Shown here: positions 1 to 12,700 of the stretch, in pieces
How positions within the stretch are numbered: the stretch's first letter is position 1
How the letters are laid out: the number at the start of each line of letters is the position of its first letter
Origin: Krasilnikovozyma curviuscula
Taxonomy: Eukaryota; Basidiomycota; Tremellomycetes; Cystofilobasidiales; Mrakiaceae
DNA length: 53,176 bases
Assembly (NCBI GenBank): GCA_014825775.1
Contig: MVAQ01000147.1
Span: 1-53,176 of the forward strand
Direction: 5' to 3'
Notes under the pieces: generated by a model
Databases searched by the model: none
Told to the model about the DNA's origin: nothing
Seen by the model: the letters and a program-made list of their open reading frames with translations, nothing else
Position numbers and translations under genes: made by a program

Positions 1-368
1 AAACCATATGTTGTATCAATCTAGAATTATTGTTCGTCCTTGCGTTGATTGTTTTCTGCTCACAAAAGTGATAAACAGAAAGCGTGCAATATATGTGGGA
101 ATATAGCTTCTATTTTTCTGACCATTCTCCTCTCGACAGTCGCGAATAACACGTTGCTCTTGACTACAATTGTCTCTGTCTGCTTTTTAACACCAAGACA
201 AAAGTGATTCTTCTGTAAAGAAGCACTGGTAAGCAGTAACATTTCGGTCTATTACTGCTGTATCAGACTTCAGTAAATATCCTGCCCCAGCCGCTTCCAC
301 CAAAAATCCGTCACGTCTCGCTGCTTCAAGAAGGTGAAAAGGACATATACTGAGAAAGTCATCCACAA
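1..368. other. upstream region, no gene seen
   Basis: No convincing reading frame. The stretch from about 300 to 368 leads directly into the first gene and probably holds its 5' leader. The left part may be the 3' end of a gene outside the window, but nothing recognisable is present. Confidence 0.5.
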
Positions 369-1792
369 ATGTCAGCAACAACTACTCCAACCCAGAATAG
401 GAGAAGAGGCTTTCCTCTCCCTCCTGGATCGCCAGCAGTTCGTTCTGGAGGATTTCAGACCAATGAAGGATCAGATTCAGATCCACGAAAGCCAACCTCA
501 TTTAGTTCAGCATACAACACTCCACCTGTTCTAAGACACCATTCTTCCTTCACGCCATCTTCCTTGTCTAGATCAGCCACGGTTCCCTTTGATTTCGAAG
601 GAAACGCAAGGATGGCTGCTGCTCACACTCCTCCACCTAAAATGTCCAAGCTCTCGCAATCTACTGGTGCTGGAAGTACTCCAAAGGCAAAGAAGAGGTT
701 TATCAGGAAACGCTCTTTCTATCAAAGGTAAGTGTCTATGTTGCCGACGTCGTGTGTTGAGCGTCAGGGTGAAGTTCTCATACTGACTTTTTTGGAGTGC
801 AGGCTTTCCGACCTTCCTCAAGAGCTCATTAACAAACTGGAGTTTGAGCTAGATATCCTTCCTTTGTCTCGACCTGGTGGAATGGTGTTGATGGCGCTCC
901 AATTCCTACTTCGCGCGACGTTGTCCAACGATTCTTCATCACCCAACGTCTTACGCTCAAGATCTGAATCAGCTCGTAGCAGATGGGATACACCAGACCC
1001 AGCAACCTCAGCGCAATTTCACTTCCTTCCAACTGTCAGAACCACACTCTCAATCATTCTGATCTTGCTTTCGGTCTTGAACGCCATCTACCTGTTCACC
1101 AGAACTCGTGAATACAAAATGTTCCTGAGAAAGGATCCCCTTTCCAGTCCTAATGCGAAGCCTGTAGCGATGGATGACGTAAATAGGAACGAAGCGCCTG
1201 AAAAGTCTGATTTGAAGAAAGCACTCGCGTTGCTGTAAGTTGACTTGATCTCCAATGTAATTTCTTCGCCTGACACGCTCCCCCTTACTTTCTTCTTCTT
1301 CCTCAATACTGAATCTTCAATTTTCGTAGTCGATACGCCTCTCCAGTTCCTCTCATTCGCTACCTATTGCCCTTCGCTCCGCCTTCCAACTCGGAGCGTC
1401 GAGATCGCAAGGTTGTTCAACAACTCTCCGTCTGGACACCACCACCTTCTTCATTACAACTTTTTACTTCCTTTTCACCACCTTCGACCATCATCATGCA
1501 CTTCTTGACCCCTGGTAGGCCCTTGTCTGCAATCTTGGCGGTTGTTGTCGTTGGATTTCAGCTTCATATCGTGTGCGAGAAGTATTCGGAGTTGATGAAG
1601 GATAAAGAAATCTTGGCTGGGGAGGTCATGCACGAGTACGATGCAAAGGTAAACCCAGCACACAATATGTCTCTTTGAAGGTTGACCTTGAGCTAACCTT
1701 TCACCCTCCACCCGCAGTTCGTTCACCCAAAACTGTTCGGCCAGAGGAAGGATGTTGCCGTTATGACTCACGAGAGTGAACTGGTCTGGTGA
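369..1792 (+). CDS. Nur1/Mug154-like nuclear rim membrane protein
   Basis: Four exons (369-727, 803-1234, 1330-1648, 1718-1792) join in phase to a 394-residue protein. The first ~120 residues are Ser/Thr/Pro-rich and basic. Two hydrophobic segments follow, near residues 197-220 (SIILILLSVLNAIYL) and 327-346 (SAILAVVVVGFQL). The last exon carries a motif like KFVHPKLFGQRKDVAVMTHE, which resembles the end of the Nur1/Mug154 domain (DUF2418), where a lysine/arginine-rich 'xFV.P+L' box follows the second membrane helix. Known members sit in the inner nuclear membrane and help silence rDNA and tether chromatin at the rim. The start is the first ATG of the long N-terminal frame. Family assignment rests on pattern memory, not on a search; a plain two-pass nuclear-envelope protein is the alternative. 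Confidence 0.6.
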
Positions 1793-2158
1793 TAATAACA
1801 GTAGAGGGCTGCGGAGCGACTGCACCGGGTTGAAGACGAGAGGATGAACAACGCGCCATGTTCTGGGTACTAAGGCCTCAGTGACGCTCAGTTGGTCGCC
1901 TTTCGAACACTTTTTAGGAAACGCAAGCTTTATAATAATCACTTCTTATGAGCATGACTTATACAACCGAAAGCAGCTTTTGGACAAAATGCTAAAAAAA
2001 AATCGTCGTGGTGTTTGATTTTTGGCGTCAGTCAACATGTTTGTGTTTCTGATTGCAAACCCAACATTCACCCGGAATTTTCACTTGGGCAGCAAGATTC
2101 ACCCATCTAGCAAGATAGAATTGAGGAGTTTGTAGACTAGTGGACTGAAGACAGGAGG
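1793..2158. other. intergenic, promoter of the shugoshin gene
   Basis: Holds the 3' end of the preceding transcript and the promoter/leader of the next gene. A run of eight A's lies near 1993-2001. No reading frame is supported. Confidence 0.5.
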
Positions 2159-4133
2159 ATGGCGAACAAGAAGGCTCCCCCATGTAAGTTGACCTAGAGA
2201 CCGGACCTCGCTCACCCTAGTCCTTTGATTCCCTGGCCCTGACCCCCTGCCATCTTTTTAGCTTATTCGGACCTCAGGGAGAAGCTGGTTGTGCTCACTA
2301 AACTCAACAATGAAATCACGAGGAACAACGTAGACTACCGAATGAAGCTGGAGCACAAGGAGCAAGATATCACAGCGTTGAAGGTCGAAGTCACACGCTT
2401 GACCAGCTTGCTAAACCACAGAGAGAAGGAACGAAGGATTGCTGATGGGAAGAGAAGGGAGGCAGTTATGGAGGAGTCTATGCCATCGTCTTGGACAGAG
2501 CTGAGGAAACAAGAGAATGCGGAAGGCTTGAAGTCTCTCATCCAGTCACTCGTAGAAGCAGGCCCAGCGCTCCAGCTCCTCTCTACTTGCTTATCTGCAC
2601 CTGAAGACCATATTATCTCCCGTATATCTCCAAATTCAACTTCATCCTCTTCGTGTGCTTCGATATCGCCCACATGGCAGCCTCGACAGGTCCCACCAAA
2701 AACAACATACAGAATCGCTTTGGAACCATCAGAGAAGATGATGCGAAGACCTGTCATGGAACTGGATGAAGATTTAGATGAAGATACTGAGGATGAAGAG
2801 GTTGCGGAGCTGGTAAGCTCATCAACTAGAGAGTCTCAGGCGGGTTCGTCCTCTAGGTGAGTGTGAGAACCGGAATAGCATCATGTACAATCTCACTGAT
2901 TAGCTGATTTTCTGGAGCAGCCCATTAACTTCCCCTACAACACAAGTTCTTCCCGCCCGTCCAAAATCACGTCGATCGTCTGGATTTATTCGCACTGGAC
3001 CGCTATCTCCAGATCCAGAAGACGCACCTCCAACGACCACCCCACCCAACCAAGTAACAGCAGCCGAAAAGATTCATCGTGCTTCTCCCCTCCCTGTTAC
3101 ATCTTCTTCCAGAGATAGGGAGGATCTCAGCCATATCCGCTCACACAGTCTTGCAGCCATCCTCAACGACCATCCCAAAGCAACATCAGCTGCAACAACA
3201 ACCATCCGACACGTTCTTCAACCTACAAAGGCATCTGTGAACCTTCCCTCTATGGCAACATCCACCACTAAAGATAAATCTTCGCTTCCTTCAGCACCCT
3301 CAATGAAATCGGTGGCCACCACAACAGCTAGGAAACCTGCATCAGCTACATCCAATCCTTCGTCTGCTTCTAAACTTGCCACTGTTACAGTATCCACGCC
3401 ATCGTCTTTCTCATCAGCATCGGCCCCTCCGCTAGCTGTTAAGATGAAAGACGTCAAAAACATCCTTCTCGTTCCTTCGCCAGATCCAGCACCAGAACCA
3501 GTACTAGCTGTCGAAGCACCACCAGTTACTGGAAGGAGACGTCAATCTTCAGCAGTCAGCTACAAAGAACCGAGTCTGAGAGCCAAGATGCGTAAACCCG
3601 GTCCAGCGCCAGGGTCGGACGACTTGACGAGGAGGAAAAGCGTGTTGCCCAAACGACAAGCTGCGCTACCTCCGATCACGGCGATGTCATCCTCCAAGAG
3701 TCGCCAGAATATGTTGAAGACTCAGTCCGATTCGGAAAGCGCAGACTCGTCAGAAGATGAGGCGCTCAGTGCGGTCGAAGATGAGATGGGCTCAGAAGAG
3801 GAACCAAGACTCGACCTCGAAATTCTCAAATTGGTCACCTCGTCCCCTCCAAGATCTGTAACTTCTTCCAACAGAGTAGCGTCTCCCAGACGTTACATGG
3901 ATTTCGACGATGATTATGACGAGGATGGTGAAGAAACTCCCCGACAGAAGAAGAAGCCGTCGGGTTCGAGTTCATTCGAGCGACTGAGTATGAGTGGGGG
4001 TTATGGGAGAAGTAAGCGGGTTAAAGATGAAGATTTAGAACTGACTGCGGGTTTAGAGAAGAATGTCGCTAGGAGGATTAGCAGGAGAGCGTCAGCAATG
4101 CCTGCTCATGGGTACAGAGAGGTGGACGATTAG
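2159..4133 (+). CDS. SGO1: Shugoshin, centromeric cohesin protector
   Basis: Three exons (2159-2183, 2262-2856, 2921-4133) give 610 residues. The first exon has only eight codons plus one base. Residues ~10-70 form a charged coiled coil (LREKLVVLTKLNNEITRNN and on), the place where shugoshins dimerise and bind PP2A-B56. Near residues 419-431 lies SYKEPSLRAKMRK, the basic C-terminal SGO motif, preceded by GRRRQSSAV. In the family this motif binds phosphorylated H2A at centromeres. Between the two lies a long Ser/Thr/Pro-rich, acidic, presumably disordered region. The order coiled coil, disordered middle, SGO box is diagnostic. It protects cohesin from separase at (peri)centromeres and supports tension sensing. 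It is the only shugoshin in the window, so a single mitotic/meiotic form is possible but not shown. Confidence 0.9.
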
Positions 4134-5298
4134 ACGGGATTGCAGACTCTGCTGTTACTCATGCAACACACAAATAATGAACACTTTATGATACTAAGTC
4201 TCTTGAGATAGTTTCCCCTCGCGAGGATTATTTCGCAAAGCAAACTGCTTGGATATACAACCTTGTTCCGATGAAGACGAAACGGATGATCGAAGCCTAG
4301 ATCATTGTTCAGGGAATTCAGCTTTGAGGTTTCTTGTTCAGCTCATCCTACACTTCGCCTTTGGGGAACCTATTGTTGACTCTTTGAGTGAGTTGCGAGT
4401 GAATTGCAGGAAGAACCAAAACTTGGATACTATCCCTCCTCTTGAACTGCATTACCAGATCGCATTTAATACCGCTTGTTAAGATTTTCATGTGTAAGAT
4501 GTTCATGTCTCAGATATAGACTAGCATTTCCTCTTTCATATAATATGTTGAATCTCTGTCCCAGGAACAACCAGAGGGATTCCCTTTGCATCGTTGTATA
4601 TTCCAACCTGAATGCCTCGCCGAGGACCATAAACAAAAACAACAAGCACAGCAGACTTTCTATAGTCTGTACGAGTGGGTACGTGTATGTCTGTCCTAGC
4701 TCACCTCTCAGGAAACAGGGTGTGACGGACGGGAAGTAGGGAAAGCAATGCCCGTGGGGTGATCCAGGGGACGTGCGACAATCATCGGTCGACCGAACGC
4801 ACGGGTCGGTGACTGTAGCGATCGACGCCTCTTCAGATTCGGAACGCCATCTCTACAACTAAGCTCTCTGTTCCCCATTTAAAGATGTTTATTCGAAAGT
4901 AAATGAGAAAGTTTTGTCCGCAGAGCTACACATTGGGTTGATAGGGGGATTGATCAGCCGCAACCAAGGCATCTTCTGAGACCGGGACGGTCGCGGGGCC
5001 GACGATAAGCTTGAAATAAACCGGGCTTGAGCCTGATGCTGCTCACTTTTAAAAGTCGCTCTGTGACTGCGGGAACTTGGGCTTGCTCAGGGTGGGAACG
5101 CATATTAGAGAAAGTGATGTTCATTCCCTGTTCTCCGATAAATATTATTTGTATACAGCAAGACCCACCCCCCTTTTTGTCTTGGTTGTTCTTTTTTTCT
5201 TTCTTTTTTTTGCAAGCGAAACTCTCACCGACACCTACACTTTCCCCCACTCTGCTACTCTGTTTGATTCCTAGGTGTACCGTAGGTACTTCCTGACG
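4134..5298. other. 1.16-kb intergenic region with inverted repeats
   Basis: Short frames here have no coding signature. A GC-rich block at 4740-4840 contains nested inverted repeats (separate entry). The last ~130 bases before the next ATG include a long pyrimidine tract (about 5162-5212, mostly T and C), typical of fungal core promoters. Confidence 0.5.
4751..4805. repeat. nested inverted repeats in intergenic DNA
   Basis: CGTGCG at 4772-4777 pairs with CGCACG at 4798-4803, enclosing the 10-base palindrome CGGTCGACCG at 4786-4795. CCCGTG at 4751-4756 also pairs with CACGGG at 4800-4805. Such nesting could be a binding site for a dimeric regulator or a hairpin; no function is shown. Confidence 0.5.
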
Positions 5299-8200
5299 AT
5301 GGCTAGCAGCCCACCATCGACCCCGAAGGCGATCGGCAATCAATTCACTACCGTCGGGCTGCTGACCCCACCAGCGACACCTCAAGAATATGCTACTGTC
5401 CAGACACCCCCTTCTCCGTCTACAGTTCTCAATAATAACAGCACTGCTCTTATCGATGACCTTGAGCAGCGTCCACATCATCACGAGGTGGACGTTCGGC
5501 AGCGTTCACCGGTGAAAAGACGGTACAACCACTCTGTAGATTTCACACCCCAGGGTCTTGGTCTTCGATCAAAAACTCCCCTTGTATATGGAGATTTTGA
5601 GGTACAGGATTCTATTAGGGTCGGGGATAGGCTGGCTCGCAGCACCACGCTTGAGGTAAGGAGACGACGACGACTTTCCCTTACACATCTCGTCAGGGAA
5701 ACTGCGGTCCTCTTTTACTCAACATATGTTTTATTTATTATTTAGAGCACTAAAGGTCATGAAGGGTTATCTAGAAGCTTTTGGTCTACTCTCAATATTC
5801 AGATCTTAAGGTTCAGGCTGTCTGGCTATCTCCAGCCATTGATAAAGATCGGTTGTGTAATCGTTTTGCTGTTCCTGTAGGTCGACGACATCTTCAAATT
5901 GTATTCAGAGTGGTCTTTTTACCGACACATTCTCCCTCTGATGTGATTGATGTCACAGGGTCTGGCCAACGTTTGATGATTATGAATTGGCGACGATCAC
6001 CAACAGCGGTGACATCTTACCCCATGGACTCACTCTCAGACGGTCCCACCCTAAGGACATCACTTCCTCATTAAAGAAGGCTCCTCGAATACGTCTCCCA
6101 GGGAGAAAGAGATCATCACGCAAGAACCTTGACCGAATCGATCTCTACCTTGCACAGCAGTACGAGAGGGCTCAAACAGCTGCCTCGCTTGCTGAAGATG
6201 GTCCTGTACCGTTTGGTAGAGCCAATAAGGAGCACAAAACCAACGGACTGGTTTATGTCGATATTGATCAAAGTGGGAAGTCGAAACACCCAATCTTTGA
6301 CTTGATTGCCAATGTAAGTCTTCCTCGGCTCTCAGTTTTCAATTCAGTCTTGACGCAATTCACATCGTGTGACGTTGATTTGAGCATCCAGGCGACTGAA
6401 GATTTCACTTCTCAGCACGACATGCTACCCAATGATGTGGGTTTCTTTTTATCATCGTCCCAATTACCTGTCGCTGACCTGCCTTGTTTCCAATCAGAAA
6501 TCGGAAGCTACTGCCCTGTACGAAGAAGCATTCCACCGTCATCCACCTCCGCGTGAGTATAAATACTTAGGCTCTAATCATTGTTTGTGTGCTAAAGCGT
6601 GCTGTTTCTTTGGCCAGACTACGACATGCTCGGTCCATCGTTCGCTCCTCCACCTCTAGCGCTACTGCCCTACCATTCTGTATCAGCCTTCAAACTTCAC
6701 TCCGACCAGCTGAGGTTTGAAACTGAGCTTTATTCTGAGTCTGACCAGAGATTCAGCATCTTCATCCTCGTCGTCGCTGACGGGAAGATGTCGTCTGAGT
6801 TCCCGTTCGGGGAGGAGTTTCGAAAGGAGGCTGAGAGGTTGGTCGACCTCATGAAGGAGTATGAGAATGTTCTGGAAGACCTAAGGATTGCTGTTGATAT
6901 CACCGTAGGTCAATTTTGTTGCGCCGTGCGCCTCCCAGATCTCACAGTTAGTTTACGCTTTGATTTGGCAGGGCGGAAGTTTCCCTACGATCGTCCCATT
7001 CGAGATTACTGAAGAGAGAACCAAAGCCGCTCTCTTGGGAAACTGTAAGTTTGTTTACAGCCCGTGTATTTCTTTTGCTTATTTGCTCATTTTGTTCCGT
7101 CGATCTCGTTCTTCAGACGAAAATCCAAAGGTCGCCTCCCGATGTATCGAGACTTCTTTAAAACAGGTCTGTGGTCCGAGTTCTCTGTATCGAAAACCAG
7201 CTGCAAAGGTAGCTCAAGAGGTCGAAGAAGGACCTGGACTAGATGGTGAGTAGCGACTATATCCTTTGGAACTAGGGCGGAAGATGGTTCATCGCGTGTT
7301 GATATTCTGCGATATTTCCTTCGGTATGGCAGCTCCCGATTACATTCACTTGGCAATCCCGTCTACCGACATCTGCCAACACCCATCTCTAATCAACCTT
7401 AACCCCACGCTGTCTTATCTCGCTCTTCATGAGCCTTCTTTGTTAGCGACGAAGCGCCAGCTGCGTCCAATTCCTATCCTCACGCCCTGGAAACTCTCCG
7501 CCTCGTCAAACGTGCTGGCACCACTCATCGCCCTCTCTAACAGCAGACCAAGATTGAAAGGTGGCCAAAAAGAGAAACCCGTCCCTGTAGTTCCCTGGTT
7601 GCAGAAGAATCAAAGGGGGGCGGCTCAGCGGAGAGTAGAAAGTGTCACATTGACTAAGCCAGGGGTAGGGGACAAGCCGACGAATTGGTTCACCTCTACT
7701 TCAACATACCCTCAGTCAGACACTAAATGGAGGGTGAACCTTCTGAATCATATCCCCCTTCCTCGCGCGATACCATGGGTTGTTGCTCCCCAGACTGAAA
7801 GTACGGACGGTAAGTGTCTGTTCGCTTAGCCGTTCCCGATATCGACTTAAAGAGAGTTTTTTTCTACTTAACAGAGAGATTCGTTCTGGAAAGAACTGTG
7901 AGTTGTTTCTCCAATTTATGTCCGCTCCACCTTCAGGCAAGGAAGCTCATCGTTTTTGTTGATTTTAACCTCGTAGACGCCAGACATTTTTGAAAAAATG
8001 GGTGTTATAAATTCAGCAGTGCACACCGTTCCTGAATGTGGTGACGATGTTGGATGCTCGTTATTGGTACATTTTGTTTCCTGCTCCTACCTCTCAGGGT
8101 CGCTATAACCGTCACTCATACATGCTATTCCGTTCTTCGTATTCAGACATCACAAATCAGATTCGATTCTTCGGATTGGAGTCCCTCAGAGGAAGAATTT

Positions 8201-8676
8201 GTTGTCGTTTTGGAGGATGAGTCGTAAGTATCAGAGACTTTTAATCTTGGGCTGATCTTCACTAATCAAAACACCTCTTCCGACCATCAGCCCACGCGAT
8301 GTCTTTTTGGGAGGATCTGTCGTAATGTACGCTGGAGTCTCCCAGCAACCTTGGATGCACAAAGCTATTCCATGGTACCACTACGTGCCAGTTCAGGCTG
8401 ACTTCTCTGATCTGTTGTCCATCATGCTGTAAGCGGTCAGGTCGATCTCACATAGATACAACGGTCATTAACAACAACAACGTATTTCGACACGTTAGGT
8501 TTTTTCGAAAGTATCCTGATCAAGCTGCAGAGATTGCGTCAAGGGGGCGGTGGTTTGCTCTTCGACATCTCAGCCTAGAACAAGAAAAGAAAGAATTCCT
8601 TGGTTTGCTCCTCGAGTATGGCAGGATCTGGAACAAAAGGGCAGAAGTTTGGAGTGTAAAAATGAACAGATCTTGA
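5299..8676 (+). CDS. CAP10-like GT90 glycosyltransferase
   Basis: Fourteen exons close in phase to 804 residues. The start MASSPPSTPK (5299) opens a Pro/Ser-rich cytosolic tail; a hydrophobic segment near residues 151-163 (IKIGCVIVLLFL) makes it a type II Golgi-like membrane protein. Residues just after read FDDYELATITNSGDILPHG, as in GT90 stem regions. The C-terminal core near residues 727-745 (AIPWYHYVPVQADFSDLL) followed by a Phe-Phe helix, ASRGRRWFALRH and LLLEYGRIW matches the CAP10/DUF821 fold end. Family members transfer xylose or similar sugars onto capsule or glycan acceptors; CAP10 of Cryptococcus is needed for capsule. This copy is diverged in the middle, so substrate is unknown. 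The intron at 5877-5958 (82 nt, donor GTAGGT) is my least certain junction. Confidence 0.8.
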
Positions 8677-9779
8677 ACGGTTCTTATCAATGGGTTTATA
8701 TTGTAACCTCAGTATATTGTCATGATTATGTATATTGCGCCTCGCGCCTGAAGTTAGCTCGAAGGCTCAGCTAAGTGACAGGTAGACCCATAGATCTCGT
8801 TCGGTCAATGAAAAGTGTTTCAGAAGATATTCTCTTCTAATGGTGTTCTGACACTGTAAATGAAGTTCAGGTACGTTTGAGGACGAATCAACAGCCATTT
8901 TGTCAGTGCTGTACATGCTGACTTCTACCCTTCAACTGCTCTTTGTACTGATTCTTATAATCACTTGCAATTTTAACTTTTTCTTTTTCTTTCAGCACAG
9001 GTATCCCAGCAGTACGTTGGCCAACTTGTTCGTTTCAGGTTGCAATCATTATTCCGCGTCAGCTCGCTCGTTTACCTTCCCTCAGCAACACATCCGCCTT
9101 CTTTGCGAAGCTTCCCCATTATTCGTGGCAGTCGATACCCATCCACATATTTATATTCGTATTGTTGAAAGACTCTCCGCTGTGTCTCATTCTGATCAGC
9201 GCGCAGTGAGTTGTGGTCGACACCATCGTCAACCGAATGCGACCATGAGATTCCACAGACGGTCCTCAACTTCTTCCGACAGTTCTCCTATCACCAAGCG
9301 TCAAAAGATGCCGAACTTCTGTCCTATCTTCAATAAAGATAGGGCTCAGATCTCAAGACTGATGAAGTGTTGGTACTGGAAAAGCGCTGTCACCAACGCA
9401 TCGACTGTGTTTGAAGGCGTCCATCACCCCCACAACAACCAGCACCATCTGTGACATTCCTGGTTGTTTTAGGAATCTATCTTGTATTTGCGCATGGAGC
9501 AATTGAAATCGCTGCTCGCTGTTTATCATTGCAGTAACAAGGTTGTGCCGTAATGCTCGCACTCATCTGTAGCTATCTATCAAGAAATCATTACAGACAA
9601 GATACAATATAATTATTGTTTCTCGTTGTGTGTGAACAGCAAAACAAGCAACACCCGTATTAGATGATAGGGGGTCTCGAATACCCGGCACGACCTCACC
9701 CTCAACAGCAACTCGCTTTATGCACCTGTACCTTCCTCAGTTATCGTAGTACAACCAACAGTGACTGGCAGGTCCAGCC
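8677..9779. other. 1.1-kb region without a confident gene
   Basis: The plus-strand frame 8900-9454 opens with a polypyrimidine/Phe run that looks like an intron end (CTTTCAG near 8995), followed by Ser/His-rich sequence with no recognisable domain. A short minus-strand frame (9353-9562) overlaps it. A perfect stem-loop lies at 9323-9343. Possibilities are UTRs, a noncoding RNA or a decayed gene; none is shown. Confidence 0.4.
9323..9343. repeat. 8-bp perfect stem-loop containing AATAAA
   Basis: CCTATCTT (9323-9330) and AAGATAGG (9336-9343) are exact reverse complements around a five-base CAATA loop. The top strand reads AATAAA across the loop and right arm, the canonical poly(A) hexamer. Confidence 0.5.
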
Positions 9780-12700
9780 ATGGACTTCTTCAATAAATTC
9801 ATCAGGATACCCAGCGCCCCAAAGCAGGTTACCACGTCGGAAGACGCTCAGGTAGCATTCGCAGAGGCTTGGGAAACAACCAGGTCCACTCTTGAAAACC
9901 TGGATGAACGGACTCTGCTCAGAGGGATCAAGATCACAAATGTACCAGCCAAGCTTCAAGTAATGTCTGATATGCTAATATTTGAGTCTAATAGAGTGGA
10001 TGAAAGGTGCGTTGCTTTTCGTTGTTGCTGCAAGGTGTTTCACCTAGTGAGCTTCCGTTGCTGACTCTTATCATTTGCCAATAGCACGACTGGAGCATGC
10101 CTGGAGTATTTACTGAAGAACGACGTGCTGTCGATGCTGGAGAAGTTGAGTGAAACGGATAGGCCGAGCGGTATCAAGGCTGAGGTCCTCAAGTTGTTCA
10201 ACAGCTTGGTTGTGTCGCTGGACGAAAAGTTCTTGATCCACAGAGCTGTAAGTTCCTTTATTCAGATTTCATGCTAAATAAAGCGGAGCCTTTGGATGAC
10301 ACTGACGTGTGTTCGCTCACGCTAGGTCCATGTACCTCTCACCCGGTTGCTCAGGTCCTGCGTCGGTGAAGAATCTGAGGATAGAATCGACGGAGATGCG
10401 AAACCAATTGGTGCTGCTGCCATACAGCGAGGTCTTCCAAGTGACTACGAGCAGGAACGTGAGTGTTGTCCACTTCGTATCACACATTCTCAACACCGCG
10501 CTCACCGGTTGGACTTTCATTCCCAGTCGTCGACCTGATGTGTATCATCTGCAGCAAAATCCGGACATTCCCTATTCTCCTCATGATATTCTTCCACGAC
10601 AAAACACTTCAACCACGACCCAACTTCACCGCATCGCCATCTGTTGTTTCAACTCCACCCAAAGACTCAGCGAGAGCAATATCTCCAGAACCTTCATCAG
10701 TCGCATCAACAAAAAGGGAATTCGAGTTCATCCTTTTCAACTACCTGTTGCGATTCGTTCACCGAGAAGGGAGGATTGGAGATTTCTCCAGAGCTGGGTT
10801 GTTGTTTTTGGTTGATCTGGCGTTCTCTACTGGAGAGGAGACGGGAGAAGAAGAGCAGGAGGATCCTATGGCAGATTCCAAACTACTTCTGGCAGAGTAC
10901 ATGAGTGAAGGTGATACACCTGACGTCCTGGGCGCTGGACTCAGTGCTGTGTATAGTAATCTTCCGCAAAAGGTGGTGATCAAGGCGGAGACGGCAGGTG
11001 AGGCTACTTCTGGGGGTATGAGGCTAGGCGGATTGAGCATAGAAGAACCAACAGATAGCCCACCTCCATCACCAGGATTCTTCAGCACAGAAGCGGATGT
11101 CTCCACCAATCCAGAGTTTAAGGAGCGGCTCAACGCATTCTTCAAAATATTCGAGTTTTTTCAGGATATTCTCAAGCGTATATCATCAGCTTTACCAACC
11201 ATCAGTTCCTCCCCACTACCTGTTTCCCTACAACCCAAAACTTTGGTAGCTGCAACATTCACTCGCGCTATCCTCACTTCCATCAAAAGCGTCTTCCTCG
11301 AACATGTATTATACCCTTCCATCCTGGAATGTTCAGATCAAGATGGTTCAGCAGTTGCCGTCATATCCTACGTCGATCTCATGCTAGGGGGCATCGATCC
11401 ACTCTCCCCGCTTGCCCAGCTCTTGATCTCCTTCCTTATCGGCGACGACTCACGAGGTCCTCTAGAACTCAAAGCCTTCACTTTTGGTGTTGGTACGAGT
11501 TTCCTGGGACTCTCATCCCTGAATAGAAAAGGGTTATCGGGCGGTCCAACCCCTCCACCTGCAGCAACTAAAGAAATCAAAGTCAATCGCAGGAAAAGCA
11601 CCGCTTTGATGCTCTTGGAAAACCAACAACCGAAGTCCCGATCACAGTACTTCACCTCAACAGGAGGAAGATTCACTCTTAAGGATCTCCTCTCCGACCA
11701 CCTTATTTCCAAAGACCCTCCGACAGCAGCTGCAGCCATGAAGCTTTTCCAAACAATCATTTGCAACTATTCAGACTTCGCCTTGGCAGACTTGCTTTCG
11801 ACTCTTCCTGACTCCAGGGCAGTCGCTCACTTCACTCTGCCAAAGTACCTTGTCAAAGAAGAGGGTCGCCAATCACGACCGGGTTCCCCCGATTCTGACG
11901 TCTTTGTATATCCAGGGGCAGAAGAAACTATGAAGGATGAACCGGTTGAGGAACCTCCCTGGACATTACCACCACCCACATCTACTATCGGCACCCATGT
12001 GACCGTTATGGGTCTTTACCTGTCACTTCTTTCCGACATCGATCCCACCAATGACCCTGAGCTGGTCTTTGCTGGCAGCTACTCTCACTACATCCACGAT
12101 GCCCAGATAGCACTCAACAACTTCCACTCGCCAAAGCTGAGACCGCCAGAATTGTCGAATCCAAACGGAGGGGCTGACTCTATTGCTGCCAGCCGCAGAG
12201 TAATCAACCCAGCCGACTCATTGATCCGCATCTTGGTCGAATCGCTCAAGCTGTTCTTTTCCCATGGCCCACAAGAGAACCTCAGATTGACCGGAGTGTT
12301 GGCTACTCTGGCTCTCTGTGAGAATCTCTCCCTGGATGGCTGGTTAGCATTCGCAGCACCAGAAGTTGATCCGTGGGCTGAAAGGGATCCGTTGGTGGCC
12401 GGAAATGATGAAAATGATGCAGACGATGATCGCTCTGTCGACTTCGACATGGAAAAGAAGCTGGCAACAACAAATCCAATTCTAGATCCATTCTCGTCAT
12501 CCTACGACAACGCCTTCAAGTCAGAGAAATCTCAACCAGTCCTTTATGTCATCCTTAAAAATCTGGTGAGTTAGATCCCTAACTATTCCTCTGCAGTCGA
12601 CCGACGTTTTGACTTTGTTTCGCTAGGTACGAAAACTGGAGTCATATCGTCTTATTGTACCAGAGTTCGATCAATATCTCACTGAGCGACGACAAGGTCT

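Noticed and set aside
8900..9454. Plus-strand open frame of 184 codons
   Set aside because: Its start is a pyrimidine-rich Phe run that looks like the end of an intron, and the rest has no recognisable domain. Kept only as part of the unexplained region.
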